Shown: piece after piece, positions 59,114-64,000 of the stretch
How positions within the stretch are numbered: position 1 is the stretch's first letter
Layout of the letters: every line of letters starts with the position of its first letter
Assembly (NCBI GenBank): GCA_030407085.1
Contig: CM059582.1
Location: 3,100,001-3,164,000, forward strand
Direction: 5' to 3'
Length of the DNA: 64,000 nucleotides
DNA from: Trichopria drosophilae
Lineage: Eukaryota; Arthropoda; Insecta; Hymenoptera; Diapriidae
Notes under the pieces: generated by a model
Database searches by the model: none
The model's input: the letters and a program-made list of their open reading frames with translations, nothing else
What the model was told of the DNA's origin: nothing
Position numbers and translations under genes: made by a program

Positions 59114-59243
59114 ACAATCGAAAAGCCGGTAGTAAAAAAACCGATACTTCAAAAAACGACTGTCCACTTGTCAATTTGTCTATTTTTTTAGCTGTAGACC
59201 GCCGGCTTTTTGATCTATCGGCTTTTTGATTTGTCAATTTTTG
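59114..59243. repeat. GTCGG-family hairpin repeat, copy E
   Basis: ACAATCGAAAAGCCGGTAGT, the core ACTGTCCACTTGTCAATTTG, then CGCCGGCTTTTTGATCTATC and TTTGATTTGTCAATTTTTG. Orientation of the core is as in copy B, opposite to C and D. Confidence 0.65.
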
Positions 59244-60499
59244 TTACTTCAGGCTTAATTAATTGATCACAATTCAAAAGACTTATTATATTAATACGAT
59301 TGTTAGATCTAATTTATCGCAATATTTTCTTGAAATAGAATAATATTAAGATAAATACTCAGTCTGCAATACTAAATTGTGAGAGGAATTTCTATTCCAA
59401 AAGAGGATGTCCAAAATACACGCGATAATGGTACTTCGAAAATGCGGAAAAACGAATGTTTAAAGTGTTTCCTATCGAAGTGTCAAAATAAATAGCAACT
59501 CCCCTTTCATCGGTACGAGATTGCACCGCTTTTATTTGTTAAAGGTTAAAGGTGCATATACTAAAAATTTATAATATGCGGTATTTATATTGAACGAATC
59601 GAATTCTTCAGAAATAAGCTGAATTAATTTAACACCATTAAATTTTAATTCTTTTTTTTTAGCGTAAAACGGATGGTATTTAATTCTTCGATTTATTTCC
59701 AACTTTACTTCATAATCAATACATATTTTCGTATTATAGATTTAATGCACTGAAAGAATGTTTCTGATTTATTTTTAATATTTTTGCCAGCAATTTTCTA
59801 TATATAAACGCATTACGGTCGATTAAACCGGTGATTTTATTTCAGATCGCATTTCTGAGTTAATTAGATAGGTCGTCGTCTCTTCATTTTAATCCCCATT
59901 ATAGGTAAACTCGTTGTAGCTAATGAACTTTTAGCAATTACAGCTTTGCCCTATTTTCAACTAGTTAACCATTCAATCAGTGGACAGTCAATGCGCAACA
60001 GATGTTCATTTACTTACTTATATATTATATATATAAGGCAGAATTTATGTTTTAGTATTTTTTATTATGATTTAAAAAGTCTCAATATGAATTTCTCCAG
60101 AACTTTTTAATTAGGGCTTTATTTCTATATTGAACAATTGACATAATCATTAATATATTTGTTGATTTTCATGTATTCTAAATTATTGATTTGTCTAGAT
60201 TTTCTGGTCTGACATGTTGAGATACAATTGATTTACATTTCATATAAAAAAGTCTCAAAAACTTGATGGTGTACTTGAATTGAAGAAAGTTCAACGTTCT
60301 GTCGTGTCACCATAGGATGTTTACAAGTACTAAACTTCAAAATAATTCAAATTAATATAAATATTGTTTAGTGCACGCTTCTGACAATTTTAAATTTTCG
60401 AATTGACTATTATCCGAATCTATGGATTCCTTTACAGGAGGACTTATGACGATCATTTATTTTGAAGTGGACGTTGGTCACCTCCGGTCACCTTTGTAA
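59244..60499. other. AT-rich, nothing recognised
   Basis: No open frame of note, no repeat structure seen. Confidence 0.5.
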
Positions 60500-60850
60500 A
60501 CTATTCTACAGCTGGTGAGGAGTCATATTTTTTATTCATTCTTGATAACAGACCATCACATGTAGAATTTAAAATAGGGCAATCTTGGATTTTATTAAAT
60601 GACGAGTTTTTTTTAGTAATTTAATATGTATTTCTGAAGTTCTTTTGCAAAAATATTCTGTATCTCAAATTTTACATTATTCCAGTGAAAATCATGACTA
60701 AAGTTTATATGTGTTCTGTTATCACCGAATTTGGTGCGAATGCTGCGATTTAGTAGATTTATTTTCTTTTAATCTACTTTTTAAGCTTCTTTTTATTTCG
60801 CCCACATAGGTGGAATTACATTCATTGCACTTAATGCAGTATAGATATCT
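60500..60850 (-). pseudogene. Decayed GIY-YIG endonuclease of a Penelope-like retroelement
   Basis: On the minus strand the frame reads YCIKCNECNSTYVGEIKRSL followed by KSRLKEN, matching the CxxCxxxYVGxTxRxLxxRxxEH block that opens the GIY-YIG domain of Penelope-like elements. After a frameshift NRTHINFSHDFHWNNVKFEI continues with the xHxFxWxxVKI block, and a last stretch gives STCDGLLSRMNKKYDSSPAV near the C-terminus. Intact elements encode a reverse transcriptase upstream of this domain; here upstream sequence (60851-61500) shows none, so it is a 3' fragment. Stops and frameshifts rule out function. The identification rests on the zinc-like cysteines and the YVGE block. Confidence 0.7.
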
Positions 60851-63800
60851 GTATTTTTATTAATTTAAACCATAGTTGTTAAGTTATGCATTGAAGCATT
60901 GTAATATTCTATTGTTTTAATTTATCTTGTAAATATTGGTAATGCCGATTGATATACGGTATTTTTAAATAAAATTTACCGTTTCAGACATTTTATAAAT
61001 ATTACTAATTATCACAAACATTATAGATTATATTCATGAAAAGAATTTTCTCTTAACCCATACATTTTTATTCCCCTAAATTGAATCATACATTTATTGA
61101 TGTTCGTTGTTTTATAATCACAGTTATAAGCAAAATATCTACAATTTAGGATTAGTAACTGATTTATCTTATCTTTTTCGTATCCATTGATGTGCAATAA
61201 TCAATGTTTATACCGGAAACCTTGCATAAATACGATTTCTGTGCAGTTATGCTTAAAAATAACTTGGAAGTAATGATGCTCTTGGGTCACTTATTTTATA
61301 AATAGAAACAATAGTGATTTCTTAAGTTACTTATGTTTAAGTTCGTTATGTCAAAGTTACTGGGCATAACAATTGCCTACCCTTACTTTGAACGTTGACC
61401 TTAACCGGTTTTCTATAAATACAATGCACGATGTAGGGAAAAATAGAAGAAATAACCTGCTCGTAAAGGTTTTTGACCTAGAGAAACTTCAAGCATAATT
61501 AATTATTTATTATTTGTTTCCTTTTCAAGATTTTGACATTAACCTATTTTCAAAATATCCATCTGTTTTCAGGATAGTTTTGATACGCGTCTTAAAACAA
61601 GATACGCTTTGATAAAGATGAAAGAAATCCATTAAAAAAAAATTCAATTAAACGAAATATTTCCAAAAGACTTTAAAAAGACGTTAGAAATGTAATAATA
61701 TCAGTACTTGCTGAAAGATCTGACTAGTAAATACAAATCATAGAAAAAAACTTAGATGTAATATTTTTTCCATGCAATTTGCTATATTTCCTTGTGGCAA
61801 TAAAGTCGTTTATTTTTGTATAATGTCAAGATATTGGATTACGAATCTGTTTAGGAGAAATAGAATAATCTCGGAAATGCTAAATATACGTGAGTAAATA
61901 AAAAGGAGGATACCGTCTCCACTGTACCTATTTAAAATTATTAAATAAAATAAAAATAAAATTGTAAAAACTAAATTTTACGAATTCAATTATTTATATA
62001 TTGTATTATGGCGTTCATCAGTTTATCATCATTTATCATTCATTACCATCATTCCCAACTGTTTAGGCGAGGACTGAAGTCCATAATTGAATCTAAGATA
62101 ATCATGTTTCTTGACTAACGCATATCATTGTTAATGTACAATAACTTTCAGCGAAAGTTTTAATTAAGCTTCAGATGCATGTCATTTTTACTTTACAAAG
62201 ATCCTCATAACTTTAAGTATACGATCAATACGAGCTTTAATTGCACATTAGTTGTTTTTCGACAATTAAATACGTAGTTGTTAACACATTATGTGTCACT
62301 GTAAATACATAACGACAAATTCTATCAATGTACATTTTTAAGTGTTGTCAAAATAGTAAATACCAAAATATAACCTACCATGCGGTTTGTACTAATTAAA
62401 TGCATATTGGCATTCTAGTGGAAAAATAACCTATAGGACGACTCGAGTAACACTTCAGGGGGATTTAAGCTGATAAACGCAAATGTTAATGGATTGGGTT
62501 ATTGTCATCCACTCTCTATATATTTCATATTATACAGAGTGATCCAGATTTTAATATCATATATTGAGCTTAGTGCGTGTCTTTTTATGTATTGAATATG
62601 TTTATAGTTTGATATATAACATTTCAGAACAGTTTCTTTTGAAGACGTTTTGTTCAGTATCCAAATGTGCAGCCTTTTGTTTAAGGTTTTTGAATTTTTT
62701 CGTTTATTTTGTTCTTGCTACTATTTTTGAGTTAATTTTATTGCAGCAATCTTTCAATATTTATTTCCAGCAATACAATTTTGTCCCTAATCATTTATTG
62801 ATCTGTCAACTGCATTGTACGTAATGGATAGCTTTTGAGAGTGAGGGATGATTTACATATTAAAATCTAATTATTACTCGCCACTACCTCAACCGTGATA
62901 AAGAGTAGCTGAAAACAATCCAAGGCATTAATAACCTCGATATTAATCAGCTTAAATAATTGTCATAGGAAGCTCAAGTGTTCCGAAAAGCTGATTTTAT
63001 TTTTCCACTAATAATAAATCAAGTACTTTGTAAGTTATAAACTCTAATGTAATATTTTTAATATAAAATGTAATTTGTTACATGAAAAATCAGTTGTATA
63101 CTAATATTTATGTACCCTCATTTACTGCTCGATCAGGAGTGATTTGTATTCCTTAAAATAATTATATTTATCGAACATTTTGCGGTATAGAAAAATCTCT
63201 CAAGATGAGACTCGTAAAAGACGTCATACATAACTTGGACTTCTGCAATTAAATAAATGGCTCTAACGTCTTTAGGGGTCAAGATCTAAATTGGCACTCT
63301 CTTTGATTAATAATACCTTAGTTTAGTGATTGCCCACGAGAACTATTTTCAAGTACGTAAGTCAGATTATGGTATAATGACAAAGTGGAAAAATCCTACA
63401 TTATACTCAGCGCTTATTGTCCGTTTGCAGACAAATAAATAACTAAATGGTGATTAATTAATAAAAATATTTGCATTGAGTTCGTAAAAAATTACAGTGG
63501 ACATGCATAACATTGTCCATAATACAAAGTTAATTATTCATTTAAAAATTCATATCCATAATGAAAAATATTAAAATGTAATTCATTCAAGGTAAGTGAA
63601 TTTTGAATATATTTCGATAATGAGAAAATGTTTTAATTTCAGCGGAATAATCTTGCAAATCATTCATTTGTATTAAACAATGAAAGCAAATGGCAGTTTC
63701 CGCATTTAAATAGAAATAATATTCCACAAAGCTTGAAATGATATTCGAAATAATGGAAACAATGCACTTGGAAATTATACTTTAAAACTTGGTGTAGTAA

Positions 63801-64000
63801 ATTAATGTTTATAAATTAAATAAACAATAATTACACCACCATTGTTTTATTATGGTAACGATGAAAAGGTATTGTTTTAATATTTTTCAAAAATAAATGA
63901 AGACCAATGTGGAAAGATTCGGTGCGTCGATTTTAAAACGTAAAAATTACTTACAATTTAATTTTGAAATGATTTGGCAGCAGTCAATTATAAGAATACA
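60851..64000. other. AT-rich right end, no gene supported
   Basis: ACAGAGTGATCCAGATTTTA near 62534 resembles the CAGGGTGATCC terminus of the element at 12086 and could be a relic end. The frame at 62564-62824 is rich in Phe, Leu and Cys and is of chance type. Confidence 0.4.

Overview
The window looks like nuclear DNA of an insect: very AT-rich, intron-rich, with short exons bounded by GT..AG sites, many small inverted-repeat transposons, and an interstitial tract of TAACC (TTAGG, the usual non-dipteran insect telomere motif). A hymenopteran or another non-dipteran insect fits; the species cannot be fixed from the sequence alone.

There are two supportable host genes, tail to tail at the left end. 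The last exon of an unrecognised plus-strand gene ends at 2396. Facing it, on the minus strand, is a stomatin / MEC-2-like (band 7, SPFH) membrane protein gene with eight coding exons between 22887 and 3363. The joined frame is open for 269 codons and has the hydrophobic hairpin with its conserved proline, the SPFH domain and the C-terminal oligomerisation segment. Only the N-terminal coding exon (roughly 20-30 residues) was not found.

The introns of the stomatin gene and the left flank are crowded with repeats. They include pogo-type MITEs (667-1178, 1475-1890, and an element end at 1-122) and a 980-bp inverted duplication centred on a palindromic MITE (4094-5073). They also include a 1-kb foldback element carrying nine perfect FTZ-F1/ERR-type sites (12086-13082), a 0.94-kb MITE (14096-15033), a decayed non-LTR reverse transcriptase (15580-16325), and copies of a GTCGG-rich hairpin family that recurs five times in the window.

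From 22.9 kb to the right end there is no confident host gene. The recognisable coding remnants are a frameshifted, repeat-associated PIN-like protein (28292-29588, minus) and a decayed GIY-YIG endonuclease of a Penelope-like element (60500-60850, minus). A GC-rich patch at 37.6-38.1 kb sits inside a cluster of GAAAGCT motifs and may be a promoter or a transposon. Three hammerhead-like relics (6334, 8987, 41547) fit the presence of Penelope-like elements. The remainder is AT-rich intergenic or long-intron sequence in which open frames are no longer than expected by chance.
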